43,599 nt of DNA from a virus: IMG/VR virus record IMGVR_UViG_3300046449_000331, positions 1 to 43,599 of that record. One strand, 5' to 3'. Every line of letters begins with the position of its first letter. Position 1 is the first letter of the stretch. A program made the translations under genes and the position numbers. The notes under the pieces were generated by a model, which ran no database searches, was not told where the DNA came from, and was given only the letters and a program-made list of their open reading frames with translations. Of this stretch, positions 25,518 to 33,502 are shown in pieces.

Positions 25518-25736
25518 TTAGCCCAGCAGCGAGACGCGTTTGGTCGCACGGATCCGGCCAATCACGGCGATCAGACCCGCAGCGGATGTGATCAGACCTG
25601 TCACGGCCGTGCTAAGATCAGCGGCGTCGGCGGGTGTGACCGCGTAGCCTGCGATCTGGGCAAGACCGGTGATGATGGCCCCGCCGCCGCCAAGGACGCC
25701 CAGAGACAGGAAGGGTGATTTCGTTTCTTTAAACAT
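25518..25736 (-). CDS. Holin candidate
   Basis: The 72-aa protein has two hydrophobic segments (LGVLGGGGAIITGLAQIAGYAV and VTGLITSAAGLIAVIG) and a basic C-terminus (RIRATKR). Size, topology and position directly after the amidase gene are those of a small class II holin that opens the inner membrane for the endolysin. Confidence 0.7.
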   Translation of the reverse strand: MFKETKSPFLSLGVLGGGGAIITGLAQIAGYAVTPADAADLSTAVTGLITSAAGLIAVIGRIRATKRVSLLG

Positions 25737-25754
25737 GTCGAGTTCCTCAGAGTT

Positions 25755-26621
25755 TCAGTTGGATTGGGTGATCGGGTCGGCGTGGGATCTGACGATCCAG
25801 CCCTCAAGTCCGCCATGCCGCACCTTCAGCCAGGCACGACCGTCGAAGGTTCCTTCGCGAATGACGGGCACGACCACGCCGTCAGCGATGGTCGAGATCA
25901 CATTGGGATTAAACGATGGCCAGCGGCGCATGTTCAGCGTGCTCCCGGGCACGTTGATCGCAACCATTTCATCTTCCTGGTGTGCTGGCGCGGACGCCTC
26001 ATCCGCCTCCGCCGATTGAACATCGTCTCGCCCCAAGACCCGCGCACGCATCTGCGCCAAGGGAAACAGCGGATTGGTGTCGACCTTGCGACCTGGGGAA
26101 ATGTACCAATGGCTGGTGATGTCAGCGAGTGTCGGGATGTAGTCGAAGAGACCGTTCAGAAGCGCTTCAAGGGCTTCGATCTGGGCTTCGGTATAATCCA
26201 TCCAGAGCCCGCTGCCGTGCTCCGGCGTGGTCACCGCCTGAATGCCGAACTCAGCGATGTCGAATTCCTGCTTGTACCACGCACAGGCTTTCCCGTTGCC
26301 AGCGTCCGTCATTCGACCAGGATTGACGATCTCGATGCCGATAGAGAAATCGTTGACACCATCTCGCCCGTGGTAATGCGAAGTTCCGGCGTGCCCGGCA
26401 CGGCGGTTGGTGGGCACCTGCTGAGAGATTGAGCCATCACGCTCGAGGATGAAGTGAACCGACACGCCACGCGGGGCGGTCCGCAGATAATTGGCAGAGT
26501 TGCCATGCTCCAAGCGCCCAGCCGTGTCATGCAAAACGACGATGGTTGGCGTGATCACGCCGCCAATGTTCTGCGCGCGATCAAACGGGATGCCCTGGGC
26601 AATGTGATTTTTGAATTTCAT
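25755..26621 (-). CDS. N-acetylmuramoyl-L-alanine amidase (endolysin) with SH3-like domain
   Basis: The 288-aa endolysin has an amidase_2 domain: TIVVLHDTAG with zinc-ligand His31, a middle FSIGIEIVNPG, and SHWYISPGRKVDTNP containing the second His and the PGRK-D motif. The C-terminal ~70 residues (INVPGSTLNMRRWPSFNPNVISTIADG...VRHGGLEGWIV) form a bacterial SH3 domain for cell-wall binding. I start it at the ATG at 26621; the TTG twelve bases upstream is less likely. There is no signal peptide, so it needs the holin. It is the first gene after the palindromic late promoter. Confidence 0.88.
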   Translation of the reverse strand: MKFKNHIAQGIPFDRAQNIGGVITPTIVVLHDTAGRLEHGNSANYLRTAPRGVSVHFILERDGSISQQVPTNRRAGHAGTSHYHGRDGVNDFSIGIEIVNPGRMTDAGNGKACAWYKQEFDIAEFGIQAVTTPEHGSGLWMDYTEAQIEALEALLNGLFDYIPTLADITSHWYISPGRKVDTNPLFPLAQMRARVLGRDDVQSAEADEASAPAHQEDEMVAINVPGSTLNMRRWPSFNPNVISTIADGVVVPVIREGTFDGRAWLKVRHGGLEGWIVRSHADPITQSN

Positions 26622-26669
26622 TGTGGACCCCAATCGCGAAGCACGGGCGGCGCGCTACCTTGTGGGGTC

Positions 26670-26718
26670 TAAAATGACGTTTGATGCCTGTTCAAAACAT
26701 CCGCAAGCGCTTGCGGGG
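26670..26718 (-). promoter_or_regulatory. Candidate activator-dependent late promoter before lysis genes (Plys-like)
   Basis: The same 27-bp block as at 17115-17141 lies here at 26692-26718, with CCGCAAGCGCTTGCGG at 26701-26716. On the minus strand, 25 bases separate the palindrome from ATTTTA (26675-26670), the same spacing as in the other copy. It lies between the Mor/C-type activator gene and the endolysin gene, the place of Mu Plys. The leader to the endolysin ATG would be about 40 bases. Confidence 0.65.
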
Positions 26719-26723
26719 CGGCG

Positions 26724-27095
26724 TCAGAACAGCTTCATTTGTTTGGAAAAGGTCTCTTCCGATGTGAACTCGTCCGCAAGATACTTTCGCACAGTCACAT
26801 CGGTCATGTGCAATTTGCGTGCAATTTCTGCAACGGGCAAGCCTTTTGATTTGAGGACCTGAGCGATCCACCTTTTCGCGGTCGGAATGCGGGCCTTCAT
26901 GGCGTGCGATGCATCGGCCAATGCGCGGGCCTTTTCGATACCGACCAGCTGAGCAACCTTCGATCCACCCTTTGGATCGGTGGGCATGTAGAGCTCCGCG
27001 CCGCCAAAGGTCAGGAGGAACTCGACTGCGCCATCCGTGCCGAGAATGTCTTCGTAGACCTGGACGTTTGCAGGGGTCTTGGGGGCCTTTGTCAT
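26724..27095 (-). CDS. Mor/C-family late transcription activator
   Basis: The 123-aa protein has the Mor/C layout: an N-terminal dimerisation part (EFLLTFGGAELYMPTDPKGGS) and a C-terminal helix-turn-helix (GLPVAEIARKLHMTDVTVRKYLA). In Mu, Mor turns on C, and C binds inverted repeats to start late genes. Only one such gene is seen here, and it sits next to the palindrome before the lysis genes, so it probably does C's job. The start at 27095 gives an ATGA overlap with the preceding gene; the Met six codons further upstream is less likely. Confidence 0.8.
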   Translation of the reverse strand: MTKAPKTPANVQVYEDILGTDGAVEFLLTFGGAELYMPTDPKGGSKVAQLVGIEKARALADASHAMKARIPTAKRWIAQVLKSKGLPVAEIARKLHMTDVTVRKYLADEFTSEETFSKQMKLF

Positions 27096-27346
27096 TTGTG
27101 GCGCGCCCTCCACCGCTGACCGCGTCTTGAGACGGTGTCATTGCAGCCATAAAGAGTGGTGACTTTGCCACTCTTGCTCAAAACATAATGGACGCCGCCG
27201 CTGTTGACCGCATTCGCGCCCTGGTCGCGGCCTTCTCGCGTCACCAGCTCGATCCGGCGCTTCAGGGACTTCACGTCCACGCCGTATACCCGCTCAAGAT
27301 AACGGACCACCGCGTGATCAGTGACGATGTCAGAGCGGCGGCTCAT
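27092..27346 (-). CDS. Hypothetical protein between GemA and Mor/C genes
   Basis: The 84-aa protein begins MSRRSDIVTDHAVVRYLERVYGVDVKSLKRRI and ends in a basic patch (RRGQRWRARHK). HAVVRYLERVYG resembles short phage proteins of unknown role. It overlaps both neighbours by four bases, so translation is coupled. Confidence 0.6.
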   Translation of the reverse strand: MSRRSDIVTDHAVVRYLERVYGVDVKSLKRRIELVTREGRDQGANAVNSGGVHYVLSKSGKVTTLYGCNDTVSRRGQRWRARHK

Positions 27347-27795
27347 TTCCGTCCGCTCCAGTCAAATTCGATATCGGCGCGTTTGCCCCAGTCCTTCAAA
27401 GCCGAGATCACGGCATCGATCTGCGAATGATCCCGCAACATATCAACGTCGGCAGGCACCATTTCCCATGTTTCCCCGAAACGCGCCCGGATAAAGGCGT
27501 TCAGACCATCTCGGCCGGGCCTGTCCAGAACGCCTGCAGCTCCGAGCTTTCCCCAGAGCACATGGATCAGTCGCAGATCCGCCCGGGACGCCGCAGGGCG
27601 CTTTTTCGGGCTGGTTGAAGCCCCCTTGAACCCGTCCTTCTTGAGACGCTCGAGAACCTTTTTCAGATCGGCGGCGGTCATGTCCGACATGGATGTTTTG
27701 CCGCATACCTCAAGCTGAAGTGCGCGCCGGTCATCGCTCTCGATACCGAGTTCCCGGCAAGCGACATGGATGGTTCTCTGCAGCGCCCGGCTCAT
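27343..27795 (-). CDS. gemA: Regulatory protein GemA (Mu gp16-like, DUF1018)
   Basis: The 150-aa protein begins MSRALQRTIHVACRELGIESDDRRALQLEVCGKTSMSDMT, the conserved start of the GemA/DUF1018 family, with a C-terminal DAVISALKDWGKR. In Mu, GemA lies just before Mor and affects host gyrase genes and DNA relaxation. I chose the ATG at 27795, which overlaps the previous stop; the frame is open for 82 more codons but there mirrors the preceding gene. Confidence 0.85.
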   Translation of the reverse strand: MSRALQRTIHVACRELGIESDDRRALQLEVCGKTSMSDMTAADLKKVLERLKKDGFKGASTSPKKRPAASRADLRLIHVLWGKLGAAGVLDRPGRDGLNAFIRARFGETWEMVPADVDMLRDHSQIDAVISALKDWGKRADIEFDWSGRK

Positions 27796-28193
27796 TCTGT
27801 GGTGCCTCTTCTGGACCGGAACACAGGCTCTGACTTGGCTCGCCGGGTCTGAAACGGCGCAGCACGCACAAACGTAAGTGAGTGTGGTGATCCTTGCTCC
27901 AGTGCAAAGCGGATATGGTTTTTTGCGACCTGCATTTCCAACGGCAGCTTGCGCTTCAGACCTGCAATGATTGTCGTGTGATCGCGATTGGCCATGTACC
28001 TGCCGATCTGCGAGAGGCTCGCATCCGACATTTCGCGGCAAAGCTGATAGCAGATCGCCCTGCGGTTGACGAACTCGCTCTGACGCGATCGTGCGAGCAG
28101 CTCTTCCTCGGTCACTCCAAAATGACTGGCCACGTGAGAGCGAATGTCCTGTACCTGGACGTCTCGAGGAGGTGATGATCGCTCGTGAAACAT
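27792..28193 (-). CDS. DnaA domain-IV-like DNA-binding protein
   Basis: The 133-aa protein is a stand-alone DnaA C-terminal domain: IRSHVASHFGVTEEELLARSR, then NRRAICYQLCREMSDASLSQIGRYMANRDHTTIIAGLKR. The stretch NRDHTTII (about 69-76) matches the DnaA signature that reads DnaA boxes. There is no AAA+ domain. The start at 28193 (GAGG upstream) follows the DUF3164 stop by four bases. Transposable phages use PriA-type restart, so a DnaA-box reader here is unexpected; it may compete for or recruit host initiation factors. Confidence 0.8.
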   Translation of the reverse strand: MFHERSSPPRDVQVQDIRSHVASHFGVTEEELLARSRQSEFVNRRAICYQLCREMSDASLSQIGRYMANRDHTTIIAGLKRKLPLEMQVAKNHIRFALEQGSPHSLTFVRAAPFQTRRAKSEPVFRSRRGTTE

Positions 28194-28197
28194 CGCC

Positions 28198-28848
28198 TCA
28201 AGCCTTGGCCAAGTCGATCGTGATTGCCTGCCACGGCGCGTCGTGGCTGTCACGCTTGGAGCAGCGCACATAGGTTTTTGATCCTACGACGCGAATGGCA
28301 TCCTTGATGGCGCGCATCGCTTCCTGCCAGCGGGCATCTGTGATTTCCAAACGCAGCAGCATGAAGATCTCGGCGCGATTGATCTGACCGGCCTTGTCCG
28401 TGTTGAACGCACGGGTCACGATCGAGCGGATCTCCGGACGGCTCTCCGCAGACCATTCATTGAGGCACTCATCTACCAGCAGCTTGGCAATCTGCAGCTC
28501 AGGCCCGAAGTTGATCTGATCTGCAATCCGGACCTCAACCTTGTAGAGTTGATCCACTGTCATCAGTGTCTTGTTTCCCTTCTTGCCGCCGAAGGACGCG
28601 CCGTATTCTTGTGCAAGGATTGCCTCGAAAGCACCGATGTCATCAAAGGTATGCTCCTTAAACCGCGCCACCTGGTCAGACAGCGGAATGGCGTGGCCGA
28701 TGATTTTGCGAGTGGTTTCATCCTGAAGCAAATCACGCGCGGCGATATTCTCGATCGGCTGCAGACCGCCTTTGCCATCACGCATGAAGACATTGCCGTC
28801 GATCTCCTTGCGGCCATCGGTAAGTGCTGCCGGTTCAAACTTCGTCAT
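28198..28848 (-). CDS. DUF3164 family protein
   Basis: The 216-aa protein from the ATG at 28848 carries the DUF3164 pattern: KEIDGNVFMRDGKGGLQPIENI, then ARFKEHTFDDIGAFEAILAQEYGA, and a C-terminal IRVVGSKTYVRCSKRDSHDAPWQAITIDLA. This family is common in early regions of transposable phages; its function is unknown. The ATG overlaps the 3' end of the small gene before it. Confidence 0.8.
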   Translation of the reverse strand: MTKFEPAALTDGRKEIDGNVFMRDGKGGLQPIENIAARDLLQDETTRKIIGHAIPLSDQVARFKEHTFDDIGAFEAILAQEYGASFGGKKGNKTLMTVDQLYKVEVRIADQINFGPELQIAKLLVDECLNEWSAESRPEIRSIVTRAFNTDKAGQINRAEIFMLLRLEITDARWQEAMRAIKDAIRVVGSKTYVRCSKRDSHDAPWQAITIDLAKA

Positions 28849-29014
28849 GGAATGTCTCCTGTTTGGATTTTGCGTTGAGGGCGTCTGCGATCGTCGCAGC
28901 CACAATCTCTGGAAAAGGGAGGTTGGGATCAGCAGTGCAGATCTCGAATACGACCCCGTTCTCGGCCAGAAATTTCACTTGTCGCCCATCGGCGAAATGC
29001 GTTGGGTCGATCAT
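28835..29014 (-). CDS. Small hypothetical protein, 59 aa
   Basis: This frame is too short for usual length cut-offs. It starts MIDPTHFADGRQVKFLAENG with an ATG overlapping the upstream stop (ATGA at 29011-29014) and ends 14 bases inside the DUF3164 gene. The product is acidic and contains VVFEICTADPNLPFPEIVAATI. Full coupling on both sides argues that it is real. No family recognised. Confidence 0.6.
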   Translation of the reverse strand: MIDPTHFADGRQVKFLAENGVVFEICTADPNLPFPEIVAATIADALNAKSKQETFHDEV

Positions 29015-29235
29015 CGGATGCTCCCTTCGACTTCGACAAAGTAGGGTTGGCGTGCCGGATCGGACGGATGCCCTGGCAAAACGCCTGCTGCCACGATCAT
29101 GGCAGCCATCGCCTCGATTTCATCCATTGTGCAGAGCGTCGTTCCGCGCGGGCCCAGAAGATCCACCTTGGCAACGCCGCTGGCCGCAAGCCGGACCATC
29201 TCGACTTCTGAAAACCGTTTGACTTGATACGTCAT
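29011..29235 (-). CDS. Hypothetical early protein, 74 aa
   Basis: The product MTYQVKRFSEVEMVRLAASGVAKVDLLGPRGTTLC... has no recognised domain. It overlaps the stop of the preceding gene by four bases and its own stop overlaps the next ATG. It sits in the run of small early genes after MuB. Confidence 0.55.
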   Translation of the reverse strand: MTYQVKRFSEVEMVRLAASGVAKVDLLGPRGTTLCTMDEIEAMAAMIVAAGVLPGHPSDPARQPYFVEVEGSIR

Positions 29236-29585
29236 GCCGTCACCGTACCCAGAAGAGCTTTCTCCAGCAGCCGCTGTGCCGCTTCTGTTGGGGTGAGGCC
29301 GCGCCGGTCTGCTTCGGTCGTCAGCAGCGAATACAACCGTACCGACACCACGATCTGCCTGGTTGATGGTGACGCCTCGATCTTCTGAGACCTTTCCACA
29401 TGTTCAGATCCGCCAGCAGCCCCCTGTGAAGCTGCCTTGAACGTGGGAATAACCTCCCCGGCTTGACGCGCTTCCCTGATCCGCTGGTAGACAGTGTTGG
29501 GATGCACGCAGAGGCGCTGCGCAATGACCTTTGGCGGTACGCGTTGCAATGCCAGCGAAACGATTTCAGCCGATTGATTGGTCAT
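29232..29585 (-). CDS. HTH DNA-binding protein, 117 aa
   Basis: From the ATG at 29585 (overlapping the preceding stop) the protein begins MTNQSAEIVSLALQRVPPKVIAQRLCVHPNTVYQRIREARQAG, a homeodomain-like helix-turn-helix with recognition helix around HPNTVYQRI. A second helical part (LLTTEADRRGLTPTEAAQRLLEKAL) resembles a ribbon-helix-helix-like C-terminus. Probably an early regulator. Confidence 0.65.
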   Translation of the reverse strand: MTNQSAEIVSLALQRVPPKVIAQRLCVHPNTVYQRIREARQAGEVIPTFKAASQGAAGGSEHVERSQKIEASPSTRQIVVSVRLYSLLTTEADRRGLTPTEAAQRLLEKALLGTVTA

Positions 29586-29953
29586 GACTGCTCCTCTCCG
29601 ATGTAGCGGGGACACTTTCTGCAGGCGCGAAACATCCGCACCCGGTGTGTGTTATGGGTTTGCAAGCGATTGGCCCGCTGTCGCCACATCTGGCAGACAT
29701 CCGTCGGCAGATCGCCAAGGACCGGGCATGAAATGACGGCCGACATGAAGACGCCGCGCACCCGCTCTTCGATGGCTTCCATGTTGCCTGGATATTTCTT
29801 GCGCAGCACCGTGCTGACCAAGGAAGCTGATCTCCCGAGATCCTCGGCTACGCGGTTCTGGCTGGTAAGGGCGCAGGCCTGGGCCAAAGCGAGCACCCAG
29901 TCCGGCAGGTCATCCCCCCAGGCGTCTCTTGCGATATCGACGGGTCCGTTCAC
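29582..29953 (-). CDS. Early HTH regulator with C-terminal Cys motif, 123 aa
   Basis: I start this at a GTG (29953) with GGAGG eleven bases upstream, overlapping the previous stop; the long upstream frame is a shadow. The N-terminal half has a Cro-type helix-turn-helix (TSQNRVAEDLGRSASLVSTVLRKKYPG). The rest has cysteines in SCPVLGD, DVCQMW and ACRKCPRY, a possible metal site. The domain pair suggests a DNA-binding regulator. Confidence 0.65.
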   Translation of the reverse strand: MNGPVDIARDAWGDDLPDWVLALAQACALTSQNRVAEDLGRSASLVSTVLRKKYPGNMEAIEERVRGVFMSAVISCPVLGDLPTDVCQMWRQRANRLQTHNTHRVRMFRACRKCPRYIGEEQS

Positions 29954-30561
29954 GATTGCCCTCCCACCGGATAGGCTTTGCGCGTGTTGGGATCGAACAC
30001 CTGCTGGGTCCGCTGGATCATCGGTGGCTGTGGCCCCGTATTCCGGATCAAGCGATACACTGCCTGTTTCGCCGGGGGTTGGGCCTTGCTGACGACCTTT
30101 AAGAAGCCCGCCTTCAGCAGCTTGGTGCAATAGGCCTTCGCCGTGTTGTCCGTAACGCTCACGATGTCGGTCGTGGCATGTGCTGCGATATCACGGGGTG
30201 TGAACTGTCCGATCATGCGCATCGTCCGCCACATGTTTTCGACGCCACCGCCCTGCGAGACCGGCTTTCCGTCCCGGTTCAGGCGTGGAGCGTGATACGG
30301 AACAGGATCCGCGATAATCCGGAACTTGATCGCGGCGTCCTCGCGTATAGCGCCTTCTTCAGGCTCGATGCGCTCGACATAGTTCGCCAGCGTCAGAGAC
30401 TTGAGATAGCTGCGGATCGTGTGGCGGTTGATGTATGTCTGATCGAAGATGTCGGTGATCGTGAACAGTTCACCGTTGAACTTCACCATCTCATCCCAGA
30501 GCGGCTGACGGCCTTGTGGCTCAAGGGACGTGGCCGCTTCGGTTGCTGAAATCCTGCTCAT
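29950..30561 (-). CDS. Early protein with two winged-helix segments, 203 aa
   Basis: From the ATG at 30561, overlapping the MuB stop, the protein has a first HTH-like region (ELFTITDIFDQTYINRHTIRSYLKSLTLANYVERIE) and a second (GQFTPRDIAAHATTDIVSVTDNTAKAYCTKLLKAGFLKVV). The two tandem wHTH units resemble replication or transcription control proteins, but I recognise no named family. It lies just after MuB, where Mu has small accessory early genes. Confidence 0.6.
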   Translation of the reverse strand: MSRISATEAATSLEPQGRQPLWDEMVKFNGELFTITDIFDQTYINRHTIRSYLKSLTLANYVERIEPEEGAIREDAAIKFRIIADPVPYHAPRLNRDGKPVSQGGGVENMWRTMRMIGQFTPRDIAAHATTDIVSVTDNTAKAYCTKLLKAGFLKVVSKAQPPAKQAVYRLIRNTGPQPPMIQRTQQVFDPNTRKAYPVGGQS

Positions 30562-31301
30562 TTTGGAGCCCTCCGCGGCGTGGGTGCTTCGCCAGTGAAG
30601 AAGGGACGATTGTCCCAATCCTTCCGGCCGACGGACTTGAGGTTCCGGGTCTGGGCGAATTCCTTGACCCGCTCGAGGTTGATAGAAATGCGCCGGATTG
30701 ACCGATGTGATTCCTCCAACACCTGAAGCTTCAGATCCTCTTCCAACGACACACCAGGGCAGTAGATCGCCGCGAGATAGCCGACATCATCGATCTGGCC
30801 TTCTTCAGCAGCGACCCAGTCAAGAATGCGACCGTGCACCCGTTCCCAAGCCATCAGCTTGCGCGGCAGCTTCTCTTCACCGATCAAGATGATCGTGGCA
30901 CCGGAGCTTTCGTGAATGTCGCGCACGATCTCGATCATGTTCCGATCGACCAAGTGATCGATTTCATCGATCAGCAGCGGCCGGCTGTTGCGGGCGAGCT
31001 CCTGGGCGATCTGGTCGACCATGTCCGAGATTGTCTTGGCGGGCAGTACGCCCATGTCGCGCAGGATCTCGGTGCAGAGCTTCTTCTTGGTCCAGACCGA
31101 TTTGACTTCGACCTGATACGCCCGAAACTTGTTCGCCGCATATACTGCCGCTGTCGTTTTGCCGTATCCGGACCATCCGTAGAATACGCCCAGCCCTGGA
31201 AGACCCGGACCACGCTGATTGACCCGCTCGATCAGTTCCACCAAAGCCACGACATTGCGCAGCGGTGCAACAGAGTTGTTATGCCTGAATTCTTCTGTCA
31301 T
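30558..31301 (-). CDS. MuB-like AAA+ ATPase, transposition target activator
   Basis: The 247-aa protein has Walker A GWSGYGKTT (about 42-50), Walker B LLIDEID (about 109-115) and a sensor region IILIGEEKL. MuB binds target DNA, gives target immunity and stimulates MuA. It follows the transposase gene with a 59-base gap, as in Mu. The N-terminal HTH of Mu B is reduced here to a short region (EFRHNNSVAPLRNV), which is common in siphovirus-type relatives. Confidence 0.9.
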   Translation of the reverse strand: MTEEFRHNNSVAPLRNVVALVELIERVNQRGPGLPGLGVFYGWSGYGKTTAAVYAANKFRAYQVEVKSVWTKKKLCTEILRDMGVLPAKTISDMVDQIAQELARNSRPLLIDEIDHLVDRNMIEIVRDIHESSGATIILIGEEKLPRKLMAWERVHGRILDWVAAEEGQIDDVGYLAAIYCPGVSLEEDLKLQVLEESHRSIRRISINLERVKEFAQTRNLKSVGRKDWDNRPFFTGEAPTPRRAPK

Positions 31302-31360
31302 TCTATCCTCACTTCGTTATCGCCCCCGGTCAGCCTGCAACGTTGCCGGGGGCACCTAAA

Positions 31361-33502
31361 TCAGCCGAACATTGCCCAGCTGAAATCCTCAAAAATCTTC
31401 ATGTGCCCGATGTACTCAGGCTGACGCTGATAGGCCGCGAGAGCTTTCTGCTCTTCGGGCAAGACGCGCTCGCCAGCCTTGATGCGCTGCTCCAGGACGA
31501 GGAAACGCCGGAACCTTTCCTTGGGCGTCTCCGGCTTGATCACCACCTCGGCCGTGCGCTCATGCTCGGCGCGCATCGTTGCCAAACGGTCATCGGAAAC
31601 ACGGCTCTTGGAGGCTTCCTTAGGTGCCAAAACCGATGCGTCTCTGGCAGCTTCCAACGCCGGTGTGGTGTAGACTTCGCGCGCCCTTGGGAAGGCGACC
31701 ATCACGCCAGCCTTTTCGGCGGCATCACGGCGCATCGCATCTGCGACATCACGCTTGCCGATCTTGCGACTCGCGCGGCGAATATCCGTAAGCTTTTCGT
31801 CCTCAAAAGCCCGCTGCATTGCCTTGGCCTTGGCGATGACTTCCGCAGGGTTCAGACCCGCAAGATCAGCATTCAAGGCCTCGCCGAGATAGGCCTCCGT
31901 TTCCGGATCAAAGAGCATGACCCGCCCCATATCTGCGGGATCCATCCGAACGAGAACTTCATCCCCTGGCATCGCGGACATGGGCAGGTAATAGGCACCA
32001 TCGACCCGCACGCCTTGCTTGGTTACCGTCCGCATGCCGCCGTTGGACGCGATCGGCGCGAGCAGCACATCCAGCGCGGCCTCATGCTCAATCTTGCGGA
32101 TCGGGCCTGCATAGGCCGCTGCAACCTCGAAGGGGGTTCGCTTCTTGAGTGCAGAATGCTGATCCCGCCCGTACATGTCTTGGGCCCAGATGTCGCTCCA
32201 CTCCTGAAACTCGGCGAAATCCATATCAACGTCATAGAGCGCCTCATCCGTGGCACCGAGGCGCTTGTCGAATGCCTTGCGCTGCTCGATGATCTTGCGA
32301 TCAGCGACCGAGTGGCCAATGAAACCAGGGCAGACCGCGATATCGCGCTGGTAGGTTCCAATCGTGCGCTCGACGATCCCCTTGTCAGTAGGCTCATAAG
32401 CGATGCTGAGCTCCACCTCGATTTCCAAGGCTGCAAACAGGCGCTTCGTCTGCTTTGCGACGAAATCCGATCCATTGTCGGTGTGGATTTTCTCGGGCAC
32501 ACCCCAAGCCATAATGCACTTGCGGACCAACAGGCCAACGGCAGAGGCGCGCGGCGTCTTACTCACAAGCACGATGGCGCGCCGGGAGTAGACATCGACG
32601 GCCATGTAGATCGAGTGCCGTCCGCCCTTGAGCATGACATCTGCAGGCGACGCATCCACCTGCCAGACCTCGTTCAGGCGCTGCGCACGCTGGCTTCCAG
32701 TCGCGGCGAAGCGGACATGGGAACGGTATCCATCCGGGTTGGTCAGGCGCATGAGCTCGTTGCGATACTCGGTCTTCCAGCGCGTGATGACGGTCTGGAA
32801 CATGCGGATGGTGGGCAGCGGCGCTGTCTTGATTTCACCGGTCTTGGCGCAGGTGACGTCCAGCGTCTTGCCGAATTTGTCCTTCACCAGGATCCGCAGA
32901 TGCTTGGCGGAAAGGAACGGCTGCTTGGCGATTGCGGCCAGCATCATCGCGCGAACCTGCCCATCATGCGCCACGTCCAGAACGCCGGATCCCTTTGGAC
33001 GGCCCCTGCGGGATGTTGCGGTACCTTCGTTCGCCGCCTTGCGCCATCTGGCAATGGACCGCGCTGACACACTTGGAACAGCCGCTTTAATCCACGCTGG
33101 AAGGTCGATTGAACCGCCCGTAAACATCTCTGCGAACATCGCATCCGCAGCCGTTTGAGGAAGGGCGTTGTCCGCCTGAAACTTGTGAACGAGGGTCAGT
33201 ATCAGCGCGCGGGCGTCAGCTGACTGATCTACAGCGGTATCCGCAACGACAGGTCGAAGATCCCGAGCGCCCAAGGTGAGATGGCTGGCCAGCCAGGCAG
33301 CGCGGGCGGGTGCTGGCAGGGCATCAACATGATACTCGAGCCCGCCGCCGCCTTCGCGACCTTCGCGCACCCGCGCCAGTCCGGTTTCAGCCCAGCGTTC
33401 GCGGGCGGCAAGCGCATTCACGCGCCGCTTGGACGTCGGCAGACCGGGCATAAGCCCCGCCGCCGCTGCATCCGCAATCTGCTGTGCCGAAACCCAAAGC
33501 AT
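31361..33502 (-). CDS. MuA-like DDE transposase
   Basis: The 713-aa recombinase has N-terminal HTH regions (LWVSAQQIADAAAAGLMPGLPTSKRRVNALAARERW), further DNA-binding helices and an RNase H-fold core. The DDE triad is Asp283 in WQVDASPAD, Asp342 in HTDNGSDF and Glu378 in VERTIGTYQRD. A C-terminal part corresponds to the MuA region that contacts MuB. I chose the ATG at 33502 (GGAG six bases upstream, overlapping the ParB stop as TGATG) over a GTG twelve bases earlier. It pairs and joins the ends at 863 and 39715. Confidence 0.93.
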   Translation of the reverse strand: MLWVSAQQIADAAAAGLMPGLPTSKRRVNALAARERWAETGLARVREGREGGGGLEYHVDALPAPARAAWLASHLTLGARDLRPVVADTAVDQSADARALILTLVHKFQADNALPQTAADAMFAEMFTGGSIDLPAWIKAAVPSVSARSIARWRKAANEGTATSRRGRPKGSGVLDVAHDGQVRAMMLAAIAKQPFLSAKHLRILVKDKFGKTLDVTCAKTGEIKTAPLPTIRMFQTVITRWKTEYRNELMRLTNPDGYRSHVRFAATGSQRAQRLNEVWQVDASPADVMLKGGRHSIYMAVDVYSRRAIVLVSKTPRASAVGLLVRKCIMAWGVPEKIHTDNGSDFVAKQTKRLFAALEIEVELSIAYEPTDKGIVERTIGTYQRDIAVCPGFIGHSVADRKIIEQRKAFDKRLGATDEALYDVDMDFAEFQEWSDIWAQDMYGRDQHSALKKRTPFEVAAAYAGPIRKIEHEAALDVLLAPIASNGGMRTVTKQGVRVDGAYYLPMSAMPGDEVLVRMDPADMGRVMLFDPETEAYLGEALNADLAGLNPAEVIAKAKAMQRAFEDEKLTDIRRASRKIGKRDVADAMRRDAAEKAGVMVAFPRAREVYTTPALEAARDASVLAPKEASKSRVSDDRLATMRAEHERTAEVVIKPETPKERFRRFLVLEQRIKAGERVLPEEQKALAAYQRQPEYIGHMKIFEDFSWAMFG

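Noticed and set aside
31343-33067. 574-codon plus-strand frame opposite the transposase
   Set aside because: It is antisense to a clear DDE transposase; high G+C gives long shadow frames, and its protein is Arg/His-rich without domains.
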